DNA of 64,000 nucleotides from Anaerolineae bacterium (GTDB taxonomy: Bacteria; Chloroflexota; Anaerolineae; Aggregatilineales; Phototrophicaceae): contig JALHNB010000003.1 of NCBI GenBank assembly GCA_022843745.1, forward strand, positions 182,126 through 246,125, written 5' to 3'. The notes under the pieces are model-generated. The model did no database searches and was not told the origin of the DNA. It was given only the letters and a program-made list of their open reading frames with translations. Shown in pieces: positions 56,507 through 64,000 of the stretch. Position 1 is the first letter of the stretch, and each line of letters starts with the position of its first letter. The position numbers were made by a program, and so were the translations under genes.

Positions 56507-56842
56507 CACGCTCGTTTCCTTTCGTCGGCTTGATGTTTTCAGGATAAGTGAAAACATAGAACTTGTGTGCGAGAAAAGTGGACAATCTGCCTGAGAAAAT
56601 GGGACAACTTCGATGACAAAATAGGACAAAAGCGCTGAGAAAAATGGACAAGTGAATCGGGAATTTTGGACAAAGGGGGGAAGACAAACCAACTTCCTAC
56701 TATTTTCGTAGGTGGTTCAATCCTTTTATGGTTGCATCGTTTGGAATTTGTAATATCATAGAAAATTGAGAGTAGAACATCGGTTCGTAATTTTCGTTCA
56801 GTGAGCGACCCTCGGCGCGGTCGCAAGGAGGTATAGTATAAA
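56507..56842. promoter_or_regulatory. Divergent intergenic control region with iterons
   Basis: 336 bases without a gene lie between the divergent RHH and regulator genes. The left two-thirds hold five direct repeats (listed separately); the right part is AT-rich and ends in AAGGAGG for the regulator. It is the likely promoter pair for the two operons and a possible replication origin of the excised element. Confidence 0.7.
56571..56673 (+). repeat. Five iterons, consensus GAGAAAATGGGACAA, exact 22-bp spacing
   Basis: The 15-bp copies begin at 56571, 56593, 56615, 56637 and 56659: GAGAAAAGTGGACAA, GAGAAAATGGGACAA, GACAAAATAGGACAA, GAGAAAAATGGACAA and GGGAATTTTGGACAA. GGACAA is invariant. A period of 22 bp puts all sites on about the same face of the helix, two turns apart. 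Candidate binders are the RHH protein and the two regulators. Confidence 0.92.
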
Positions 56843-57475
56843 ATGAAACCCGTCCGAGTGGTCGTGATTGACCGTAATGATATTACCCGTAAGGGAGTGG
56901 AGGGGATTGTCAGCGACGCTGGCGACCCTTTTCAAGTGACCACCACCCTGGTCCATGTCCGTGAGGTTGCCCCATGTCTCAAGGAGCAGGCAGCGGAAGT
57001 CATCATTCTGGATGACCAGACCGTTCACCCTAATGAAGTGATTCTGTTAGCCACCACCTGCCACCAGCAGTACCCCGATACGGGACTCATCATCCTGAGC
57101 CAGCGGCGCAACCGCGAGTATATCCAGGGGGTGATGCGGCGGGGCAATGCCAGTTTTATCCTCAAGAATGGCGATGTGCAGGAGCAGTTACTCAAGGCAT
57201 TGCAGCTCATCAGCGGCGGCTATCCGTTTATCTCGCCGGATGCCTTTAAAATCATGAACAGTAGTTCGCCACCAACACTGGACAGTCAGGACTGGGATGT
57301 GCTGCGACTGCTGGAACTCGAACTGCCCGTCAAAGAGATTGGTCAGCGGCTGGGAATTTCCAGTAAGACCGTTTACCGCTCACGCGCCAAATTGAAGAAA
57401 CAATTAGGCGTTGGCAACAACGACAGTCTGGTGGATGCCGCCCGCAGGCGGGGGCTGCTCGAACGTAAAGAGTGA
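56843..57475 (+). CDS. Orphan response regulator, REC plus LuxR-type HTH (first of a pair)
   Basis: A 210-residue regulator. The receiver domain (about 1-125) keeps an Asp in IILDDQT (D57) at the phosphoacceptor site and a Lys in FILKNGD. The usual acidic pair after strand 1 is reduced (VIDRND). The C-terminal NarL/LuxR-type helix-turn-helix (about 150-205) contains LELELPVKEIGQRLGISSKTVYRSRAKLKKQLGV. AAGGAGG precedes the ATG. No kinase gene is near. It is the first gene of the rightward operon and is flanked by iterons on both sides, so it may bind them and control both operons. Confidence 0.82.
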   Translation: MKPVRVVVIDRNDITRKGVEGIVSDAGDPFQVTTTLVHVREVAPCLKEQAAEVIILDDQTVHPNEVILLATTCHQQYPDTGLIILSQRRNREYIQGVMRRGNASFILKNGDVQEQLLKALQLISGGYPFISPDAFKIMNSSSPPTLDSQDWDVLRLLELELPVKEIGQRLGISSKTVYRSRAKLKKQLGVGNNDSLVDAARRRGLLERKE

Positions 57476-57551
57476 CGCAGTTTCTCACATTTATTTATCC
57501 TTCTTCTGCGATTGTAAAAATTACATGAGCCTGAGAAAATTCCCGGCGCGA

Positions 57552-57588
57552 TTGTCCCAAATTCTCGCGCCGGTTGTCCCATTTTCTC
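57552..57588 (-). repeat. Two inverted iterons upstream of the second regulator
   Basis: TTGTCCCAAATTCTC (57552-57566) and TTGTCCCATTTTCTC (57574-57588) are reverse-strand copies of the GAGAAAATGGGACAA motif, again 22 bp apart. They lie 65 bases before the next start codon. A weaker similar site, TTGTCAAAATTGACG, lies at 58316-58330 before the following gene. Confidence 0.85.
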
Positions 57589-57653
57589 GCCCAACCGCGA
57601 ACGCTTTTATGCTAGGCTGAAAGCACACCGTTGAATGGGACGAGGGCAAGGGC

Positions 57654-58295
57654 ATGAAACGACGCATCCTCATCGCCGATGAAGCCGACCTGATGCTGGT
57701 CGGCATCCAGACGATCCTGAAAGACAATCCCGCCTGCGAGGTGGTGGCAACCGTCCGCAGCGCCAGCGAACTGCTGGAAACCTGCAAGCAAATGCGCCCG
57801 GAAGTCATCATTCTCAATGAGCAGCTGGACACGCTGGTGGATGTGCTGGCGCTGGTTGAGCGGCTCAAACACGTCACCCCGCAGTCGCGGCTGATGATCC
57901 TGGGCGGGCTGTCCGAAGGGCTGCTGATCCGGGATTTGTTTGCCTGCGGTGTGCTGGCGTACCTCTTTGAGGGCGACGATCTGACCGATCACCTGCTGTC
58001 TGCTGTCAACGCCGTCGTGCAAAATCGCCCGTATCTTTCCCCAACCGCCAACAGCGCCTATCTGTTAGCGATGCAGTCACCGCTGCGCGACTGGCAGTTG
58101 GATACCGAAGCCCGCGCTGTGCTGCGGCTGCTGATGCAGGGACTACACATCGCCGACATCGCCCGCCAGATGGACATCCCCATGCGCCGCGCTTACTTCC
58201 TGCGCTATAAGTTAAAACAGCGCTTTGGCGCGACCACCAACGAACACCTCATCAGCCGGGCGGTGGCTGAGGGATTTGCCCCGACTGAAGCCTGA
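57654..58295 (+). CDS. Degenerate response regulator-like protein (second of a pair)
   Basis: A 213-residue paralogue of the regulator upstream. Its receiver-like domain has Asn (N55 in IILNEQL) where the phosphoacceptor Asp should be, and Glu in YLFEGDD where the conserved Lys should be. Phosphorylation is therefore unlikely. The C-terminus is an atypical helix-turn-helix (LLMQGLHIADIARQMDIPMRRAYFLRYKLKQRFGA). It may act as a constitutive DNA-binding protein or bind the first regulator. A GAGGG-type ribosome site precedes the ATG. The two inverted iterons lie in its promoter region. Confidence 0.8.
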   Translation: MKRRILIADEADLMLVGIQTILKDNPACEVVATVRSASELLETCKQMRPEVIILNEQLDTLVDVLALVERLKHVTPQSRLMILGGLSEGLLIRDLFACGVLAYLFEGDDLTDHLLSAVNAVVQNRPYLSPTANSAYLLAMQSPLRDWQLDTEARAVLRLLMQGLHIADIARQMDIPMRRAYFLRYKLKQRFGATTNEHLISRAVAEGFAPTEA

Positions 58296-58408
58296 TGGTA
58301 ATTTTTCCGCGCGATTTGTCAAAATTGACGGGCTAAAAGTGTAATCCTACACGGGTTGAACACGCCGCATTTGTTACGCTGAGTCTCAGTGAGAGACGGA
58401 GGTGAGGA

Positions 58409-59629
58409 ATGCGGCGATTTTTGTTGATCCTGACAGTGCTGTGCCTGGTGACATGGAGCACGGTCTTTTACCTGTTATTTGAGCGGCGCGATCAGGCATC
58501 AGCAGCGCTGCCCACCCTGATGGTGCTGCCTTCGCTGACCCCATCCGATACGCCGACGCGCACACCAATAGCAACCGATACGCCTACCACGACGGCGACG
58601 CTCACGCCCACCTACACCGCAACACCGACAGTGACCTTCACGCCAACGCTGACCCCGACGCTCTCGACGCGGGTACTGGACATCAGCGCGGTCATGCCTG
58701 GTGTCTATATGCCACCCACAGCAACGGACTTTCCCTTCGGCACGATCTTGCTGTCCGCGCCGCCGCAGCCATTTGAGCCACTGCCGGATGCGACCCACGA
58801 ACCACCGCCCTATGAAGGCTGGTACAGCTTTGAATCGGATAATCCTGCCGTGCGTTACAGCACGCCCTGGGAGCCGCGGCTCCACGCCAGCGCCAGTCGG
58901 GGACAGTATCACCGCAGCGAAAACGTGCAGAGTTCTGCCAGCTTCAGCTTTGAAGGCGAAGGTCTGCGAATCCGCTACGTCGCCGCCCGCAATATGGGCA
59001 TCTTTCAGGTGGTGATGGATGGCGCGGTCATCGACACCGTAGATGCTTTCGCACCGGAACTGGCATTTCCCGGCACACGGGTCTACACAGTCGGAAGCGG
59101 GACGCACACGCTGGAACTGCGAAGCGCCCAGGGACGCAACCCACAGAGCGAAGGTTACGTGCTGGCGCTGGATGCGGTGCAGGTGTTTCGTGGCAGCTCC
59201 AATACATTCATTATCCCGCCACCGGTTGAGACCTACACCTCAACGCCTCAGCCTATGCCAGCCGCTGGCGTGGAACTGGTCGGTGCGCCGCCGACAGTGC
59301 AGCCGACCACAACCCCGATTCCGCCGAGTTTAGTCACGGTTTCAGTCGTGATTGCTTATGACGAAAATGGCAACCGTGCCGTCGATCCGGCAGAAGGCGT
59401 GTCGGGCATTTCGGTACGGGTAGTCGAAGTCGGGACGAACCGCGTCATCGCTCAGGCATTCACCGACGGCAGCGGTTTCGCCCAATTGCAGGTCGTGACT
59501 TCCGCCCAGGCGCGGGTGGTCGTGCCGTACTTTGGCAAGGTCTGGCAGCTTCCCAACAGTCGGCGCGGGGGCAATGTGCGCTTCACGCTGCTGCTCACTC
59601 CCGGCAACCAACCCGGTCTGATTCCATAA
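58409..59629 (+). CDS. Anchored extracellular protein with Thr/Pro linker and beta-sandwich domains
   Basis: A 406-residue protein with an N-terminal membrane anchor or signal (LLILTVLCLVTWSTVFYLLF). A TPT-rich linker (about 45-90) leads to a beta-rich domain (about 130-270), with a carbohydrate-binding-like pattern around FEGEGLRIRYVAARNMGIFQVVMDG. A second linker is followed by a C-terminal domain (about 305-395) like Cna-B or SdrD-B (DENGNRAVDPAEGVSGISVRVVE). GGAGG precedes the ATG. The domains suggest surface display, possibly adhesion to recipient cells, but this is inferred from the setting. Confidence 0.65.
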   Translation: MRRFLLILTVLCLVTWSTVFYLLFERRDQASAALPTLMVLPSLTPSDTPTRTPIATDTPTTTATLTPTYTATPTVTFTPTLTPTLSTRVLDISAVMPGVYMPPTATDFPFGTILLSAPPQPFEPLPDATHEPPPYEGWYSFESDNPAVRYSTPWEPRLHASASRGQYHRSENVQSSASFSFEGEGLRIRYVAARNMGIFQVVMDGAVIDTVDAFAPELAFPGTRVYTVGSGTHTLELRSAQGRNPQSEGYVLALDAVQVFRGSSNTFIIPPPVETYTSTPQPMPAAGVELVGAPPTVQPTTTPIPPSLVTVSVVIAYDENGNRAVDPAEGVSGISVRVVEVGTNRVIAQAFTDGSGFAQLQVVTSAQARVVVPYFGKVWQLPNSRRGGNVRFTLLLTPGNQPGLIP

Positions 59630-59648
59630 AAGTGATGAGGGATGAGTA

Positions 59649-60326
59649 ATGAGTAACGAGTTGAATTTTGAACGAGTACGGCGCGAGATGCTGCTGCGCT
59701 CCATCTATCTGCTGGTCGCGCCGGTCATGCTGCTGTTCGCGGTGCTGGCGTGCGGCACTATCATCACCGATACCGCATCCTACATGTGCCCAACCAATGT
59801 GCCGCAGGCAACGGCGACCACACTGGCAGGCACACCGATGCCGACGCTGCCGCCCCTGCCCACCCCCTACAGCATCAGCCCGCCGCAGGATTTTTATGTA
59901 GGGGATGCCGTCTTTGTCGGGCAGTCCAGCGCGCCGCTGCGTCTGCGTTTCCGCCTGCAAAATGTGCAAAGTCAGCCCGCCGGGTCGCGCAATCTGGTGA
60001 CGTGGCGGCTGGAAATCCGCAATCTGGGGAGTGCAACTTACGAAACCATCCCCGTCGCTCTGATGGTCATTACTCGTATCACCACCGCCAGCGGCGAACA
60101 GACCGGAACATGGCAAACCTCGGAAGTGGCGATGGAGGCGGCAGGTTTCGCGGGCGAGAACTACGACCCGCTGACACCCGGTTCAACCCACACCTATCGA
60201 CTGGCAGCCTACATCCCTGTCGGGAGTGTAAACCAGTTCACTTATCTGCTGGATGGGGAGGGAGGCAACCGCATCACCTGGGTCAACGCCGCCAATCCGT
60301 ACTGCTCCGGCGATGTCGCCGATTAA
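59649..60326 (+). CDS. Membrane-anchored or lipoprotein-like protein of unknown function
   Basis: A 225-residue protein. An N-terminal hydrophobic segment (IYLLVAPVMLLFAVLACG) ends in a lipobox-like LAC. A short Thr/Pro linker is followed by a beta-rich domain (about 80-215), with VTWRLEIRNLGSATYETIPVAL typical of an extracellular immunoglobulin-like fold. No family is recognised. It starts about 20 bases after the upstream gene and ends about 10 before the VirB6/TrbL-like gene, so it is part of the rightward operon. Confidence 0.6.
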   Translation: MSNELNFERVRREMLLRSIYLLVAPVMLLFAVLACGTIITDTASYMCPTNVPQATATTLAGTPMPTLPPLPTPYSISPPQDFYVGDAVFVGQSSAPLRLRFRLQNVQSQPAGSRNLVTWRLEIRNLGSATYETIPVALMVITRITTASGEQTGTWQTSEVAMEAAGFAGENYDPLTPGSTHTYRLAAYIPVGSVNQFTYLLDGEGGNRITWVNAANPYCSGDVAD

Positions 60327-60335
60327 GGAGGAGAG

Positions 60336-63014
60336 ATGCCTGATTTTGCACGCATGATTGATGAACTGTTCTACAGCGTGATCGTCCTGATTGCCGGGGT
60401 TCACTGGAGTCTGCAAGAGGCGGTGCTGATGGCGGGCTATACCATCAAACTGGTGAATCAATGGCTCATCGAAAATGCCTTCATGCCAATCATCGCGCAG
60501 ACCAACGACAGTCTGAGTATTGCCATCAGTGTGGTGTTTGTCGTCGCCCTGCTGGTGCTGGGGATCACCTACCTGTTGGCGGCATTCATCCGGCTGGATG
60601 TTGTCGCGCCGCGCAGTGCCATCATGTGGTATGTCGCCGGGGTGCTGTTTTTCACGATTGGTCCCAGCTTCTATCAAGGCATGAACACGTTCCGGCTGAA
60701 CATCAGTCAGGTGATGTATCTGAGCGTACTCCAGGGTTTAGACGACAATGCCGGGGATTTCTCGTCACTGGCCCAGGTCGATTCCAACGATCTGGATTTA
60801 GGGGCGCTGTGCGACCAGTTTGATGTCTATCTGCCCGGCGCAACTGGACCCGGACCGATTGATGGGCTGGATATAACGATGGCATATCTACGCGGTCACG
60901 CGCAGGATGTGATGGGCTATCCCCAACCGGTGTATTCCCCGGGCTGCGGCATTTACCTGCAAAATCCCAATCCTTCAACGTGGGCGGGCGAAGGCGGCAC
61001 GTCCGTCGTCCCGATGGACTGGAATATGGCAGGCAACTACTTCGATCACAATGTCTCGCCCATCACCTGGGACGATGTGGACGATACGGTGCGTGACCGT
61101 GCGGTGTCGATGGCAGGTTCATCGCAGCAGCGGGGGCTGACGGCGTGGCCGCTGCTGCTGTTCGGGCTGGTGGAGCAAATCGTCCATCTGCTCATCACCA
61201 TTGCGATGGGGATTACCTTCGTCTCGTTTGGGGTCGCCATCCTGTTCGCGTTCTTCAAACGCACCGAGAGCATCGCCCACAGCATCATCAACCAGTGGAT
61301 TGAACTGATCGTGCAGACCACCATCATCGCCCTGATTCAGGCGCTGGTGATTGGCTTTTTTCTGGCAGGCGCGGCCACCGGCAGCGCCGCCGCCATCATC
61401 GGCATCGGGCTGATCTGTCTGGTGTTCATCGTAATTACGATGTGGTCGGGAATCAAAGCCGTCTGGAACAGTTTCAACCGCCTGTTCAATGCGATGGGGC
61501 AGGTGTCGGGCAGCGTCCTGCTCTCGCCTGGCTCGGTCACATCGGCGGCTGTGACCGGAGCAACTGCCGCCGCGACAGGCGGCGCATCGTTGATGACCAG
61601 CATGGGGTCAAACTCGCTGGCAGGTATGAATGCCCTGAACAACGGCGCGACCACCGCGCAGACGGCGGGCTTGATGTTCGGGGGCTTCAACAGTCTGAGC
61701 GGCGCTGCTCGCACTTTAACGCATCTGCCCGGTTTGCGTGGGACAGCATTAGGCGACGCTGTCGAGCAGTTCACTGAAGGCGCGTCAACGCGGCAGGTCG
61801 CACGGAACATTCCCGTCATTGGGCGTGCGGCTGGACCATTAGTAGGAGCGACACTGCTGAGTGATCGTGACCCCGCCAAAGCCGAGTATGACGAATACGG
61901 GCGGCTCGTCGCGCGTCCGATGCTGGTTCCGGCAGTCGGTGAGGCACTCGAAAGCTGGACGCTGCCGAAGGATGCGAAACGCAAACGCGGCGCACGTCCG
62001 CAGAACGATGCTGACTGGTTTGAAGATGAAAACGGCGAGATGGTCTCCAGTTTCACGCCTGCCCGAGCGCGGCGCACCGGGATGTTTACGCCAGTGGCAG
62101 CAGTGCCTTTGAATGAAGGTGGTGAGGATAAGTCCGATGCTCGACGGAGACAGGACAAGAGCGATTACGCGGCGGAGATGAACAGCGAAGAGATGGAACA
62201 GCACGTCTCAGACGCGCTGAAAGCCTCCACTGGCACGCACTCCACCCTGGGGGCGATGATTGAAAAGGATGGCAAGTCCGATATGAGCCGCTTCGACCAG
62301 GTGGCAGCACGGCTGGAACAAAGCGCCGAAGCGCTGGCAAATGTTGCTCGCCTGCAAATGCAGGTCATGCTGGGGCAGTTAAAGGTGTCCGGTGGCGGTG
62401 ATGTTGCGGGAGTCATGGGCGATGTCATCCGGGGGATGCAGATGGAGCGGATCCAGAACGGGCAGCCCGCCGCTGGCAGTGTTGACCATCTGACGGTGGC
62501 GGATCGCATGGCGCGGGCGATGGGGGTCATGCCGGTTGGCGGTGATAAACCGCCGGTGCAGGAAGATTTGTCACGCTTTGGGCTGTTTGCGGATCAGGCG
62601 CTGCGAACCGGGATTTCGGGCACCCAGGCGGAACAGGTGGTGCGCGAAGTTAAGTCGTCGCCGGATGGTCATCTGACCGACCAGACCCGAACCGCACTGG
62701 TCGAGCAGGTACGGGCTGACGGCAATCTGTCCTACGACACCGCCCGCGAAGAAGTCAACCGGCTGGAACACAGCGCCCAGATGTTGCCCAATGAAATCAC
62801 TGCCTTTGGCATGATGGCGGTGCCGCAGACGGCTGTTCAGCCGCCGCTGGAGGTGCACCCGCAGATTGAAGTTGAGCCGGATATTACCGTTGAGCCGCAG
62901 GTGGATGTCACCGTAGAAGCGCCAGCCGATGAGGGTGATGCCGCCTACACCGAAGCCATGCGGAAGCAGGCAGCCCTTAGTGGAAGCGGCAGCGTGATCG
63001 GAGGCAGTTCCTGA
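60336..63014 (+). CDS. VirB6/TrbL-like polytopic protein (putative conjugation apparatus)
   Basis: An 892-residue protein. AAGGAGG precedes the ATG. Three helices lie at about 5-115 and four at about 265-375 (LLLFGLVEQIVHLLITIAMG, IIALIQALVIGFFLAG, GIGLICLVFIVITMW), separated by an extracytoplasmic loop. A Gly/Ala-rich stretch and a large charged cytoplasmic tail (about 540-892) follow. The arrangement of a helical core with a long tail is that of VirB6/TrbL proteins, which form the inner membrane channel of type IV secretion systems. VirB4, VirD4 or relaxase genes are not in the window, so the call rests on topology and context. Confidence 0.6.
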   Translation: MPDFARMIDELFYSVIVLIAGVHWSLQEAVLMAGYTIKLVNQWLIENAFMPIIAQTNDSLSIAISVVFVVALLVLGITYLLAAFIRLDVVAPRSAIMWYVAGVLFFTIGPSFYQGMNTFRLNISQVMYLSVLQGLDDNAGDFSSLAQVDSNDLDLGALCDQFDVYLPGATGPGPIDGLDITMAYLRGHAQDVMGYPQPVYSPGCGIYLQNPNPSTWAGEGGTSVVPMDWNMAGNYFDHNVSPITWDDVDDTVRDRAVSMAGSSQQRGLTAWPLLLFGLVEQIVHLLITIAMGITFVSFGVAILFAFFKRTESIAHSIINQWIELIVQTTIIALIQALVIGFFLAGAATGSAAAIIGIGLICLVFIVITMWSGIKAVWNSFNRLFNAMGQVSGSVLLSPGSVTSAAVTGATAAATGGASLMTSMGSNSLAGMNALNNGATTAQTAGLMFGGFNSLSGAARTLTHLPGLRGTALGDAVEQFTEGASTRQVARNIPVIGRAAGPLVGATLLSDRDPAKAEYDEYGRLVARPMLVPAVGEALESWTLPKDAKRKRGARPQNDADWFEDENGEMVSSFTPARARRTGMFTPVAAVPLNEGGEDKSDARRRQDKSDYAAEMNSEEMEQHVSDALKASTGTHSTLGAMIEKDGKSDMSRFDQVAARLEQSAEALANVARLQMQVMLGQLKVSGGGDVAGVMGDVIRGMQMERIQNGQPAAGSVDHLTVADRMARAMGVMPVGGDKPPVQEDLSRFGLFADQALRTGISGTQAEQVVREVKSSPDGHLTDQTRTALVEQVRADGNLSYDTAREEVNRLEHSAQMLPNEITAFGMMAVPQTAVQPPLEVHPQIEVEPDITVEPQVDVTVEAPADEGDAAYTEAMRKQAALSGSGSVIGGSS

Positions 63015-64000
63015 TGGAGACTCTAGGCTACCATTCTATAGAACAACTGCGCGGGTTATCCCTGAGTGAGCTTCATGCCCTGTGGGAGCTTGTCCCAACG
63101 GATCGCCAGCGTGCCTACAAAGCCGCCTACGAGCGCGAAGTCCGCACGGCAGGGGCAGTGGGTTCGGATGAACTGGAACGACAGGTGGCGGCTGAACTGC
63201 TCAAACGCTATGACGCAGCGGCGCTGGTGCCGGTAGGATCGCGCTGGGCGCGCACACCCGGCAGAGTGCAAGATGCGGCGAAACAGAACGTCGTGCTGGA
63301 TGCGCCAGAGGATGAAGTTAAACCCACTTCTGGCAAGCCTTCGCCGAAGGTGATGCTTGCGGTAGGAGTGGTGGCAGTGCTGTTCTTCGGCTTGATGTTC
63401 ACACGGCTTCTGGGCGGACGCTCCTCCGACAATGTAGAGGCGACACCAGAAGTAAGTCCGACACCCACGCCGCTGGTCAGTCCGACACCCACGCCGCTGG
63501 CGCTGGAAGCGCAGGATGATGTGATCCAGGGCGGCGACAGCGGACGCGAAGTGGCGTATCCGGTCAACTTGCAGGTCATCCTGCCCGACGGGGATGCGCC
63601 GCGTGTCTGGGTGGTGCAGCGCCGCCGGGTGCAGGCATCCGAATGGCGTTTCGACCTCAATCCCGATACGGCATCTTTTGTGAACGGCATGTCGGTGCGT
63701 CCGGTGATTGGCATCCCCTGGTCGGAGGAGAACGAGTCGTACTTCGACGACATTGACGCAGGAGCATCCTTTTTGCTGACGATGAATACCGGCGCGGTGC
63801 TGCGTTTTGAGTTTGATGACCGCCGTGAAGTCCGCCGCAGTGAGACGAGCATCTTCCGGCAGGTCAGTCCGGGGTTAGTGCTGCTGCTGATTGGCGAAAC
63901 CGATGAGGATGGACTGCCAACGGCCACCCGCACGCTGGTCACGGCGACCTATCCGCCCGAACAGGAACTCTCACGGGATGGGCAGATCATTGGCATGAAT
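63014..64000 (+). CDS. Single-pass membrane protein, 3' truncated by window edge
   Basis: The frame is open for 329 codons from an ATG sharing one base with the upstream stop (TGATG) to the end of the window. About 110 cytoplasmic residues come first (LRGLSLSELHALWELVPTDRQR at the start). One membrane helix (VMLAVGVVAVLFFGLMF) and a SPTPTPL linker follow, then an extracytoplasmic domain. That domain has sortase-like spacing (DDIDAGASFLLTMNTG, VSPGLVLLLIGETDEDG), but the position of the catalytic Cys is Gly. It may be a structural part of the conjugation machinery. The end is not seen. Confidence 0.6.
   Translation, partial: METLGYHSIEQLRGLSLSELHALWELVPTDRQRAYKAAYEREVRTAGAVGSDELERQVAAELLKRYDAAALVPVGSRWARTPGRVQDAAKQNVVLDAPEDEVKPTSGKPSPKVMLAVGVVAVLFFGLMFTRLLGGRSSDNVEATPEVSPTPTPLVSPTPTPLALEAQDDVIQGGDSGREVAYPVNLQVILPDGDAPRVWVVQRRRVQASEWRFDLNPDTASFVNGMSVRPVIGIPWSEENESYFDDIDAGASFLLTMNTGAVLRFEFDDRREVRRSETSIFRQVSPGLVLLLIGETDEDGLPTATRTLVTATYPPEQELSRDGQIIGMN

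Noticed and set aside
56507..56692. Longer version of the RHH protein (126 residues)
   Set aside because: The extra 62 codons lie over the iteron array and encode a Cys/Phe/Ser-rich peptide; a good ribosome site stands at the shorter start.

Overview
The window looks like chromosomal DNA of a Chloroflexota bacterium, probably of the Anaerolineae. This is an inference from gene style, not from a marker gene: secreted proteins and lipoproteins with long Thr-Pro linkers and SH3 or CARDB-like domains, a fasciclin-PstS fusion, many one-component and fused signalling proteins, and short GTAGGGGC-type palindromes scattered between genes. Two parts can be told apart: an ordinary chromosome from 1 to about 51.7 kb, and the left part of an integrated mobile element from about 51.75 kb to the window end.

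Chromosomal part. A truncated homoserine dehydrogenase opens the window. A cytosolic REC-histidine kinase and three paralogous secreted proteins follow (2.1-6.1 kb); the third carries a glycosidase-like barrel. Small enzymes and a DUF4230 protein come next. At 9.3-14.8 kb a GlcD/GlcF-type fused oxidase, malate synthase and a CCG-domain Fe-S protein suggest conversion of glycolate or a related 2-hydroxyacid through glyoxylate to malate. The pst operon (15.4-20.7 kb) is unusual: PstS is fused to a fasciclin domain, and both permeases carry large insertions between the first two membrane helices. A minus-strand operon (20.7-23.8 kb) holds a nitrilase, a shikimate-kinase-like protein without its P-loop lysine, a HAD phosphatase and an SDR. 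After an M32 carboxypeptidase come two paralogous TPR membrane proteins, one with a C-terminal LSDAT/SLOG-like domain; then MutY with an intact Nudix box, an MFS transporter, a very long FtsK, a Ser/Thr kinase-REC-HTH fusion, two polytopic membrane proteins, a lipoprotein-type penicillin-binding protein, an orphan tail-tube-like protein, tRNA-Arg(ACG), several secreted proteins, and the succinate dehydrogenase operon sdhCAB with a fused SdhCD anchor.

Mobile part. A large serine recombinase lies against tRNA-Ala(CGC), and its reading frame runs antisense through the whole tRNA gene, which marks the left attachment site. Moving right, the element has a leftward operon (ribbon-helix-helix protein, DUF3987 protein, CHC2/TOPRIM primase, a 56-residue protein, recombinase) and a rightward operon (two response-regulator-like proteins, two secreted or anchored proteins, a VirB6/TrbL-like polytopic protein, and a membrane protein cut by the window end). 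Between the two operons sit five direct repeats of a 15-bp motif spaced exactly 22 bp apart; two inverted copies with the same spacing lie before the second regulator. This looks like an integrative, possibly conjugative, element with an iteron-type control or replication region. It is the best candidate here for an undescribed system. Its right end and any ATPases of a secretion apparatus lie outside the window.
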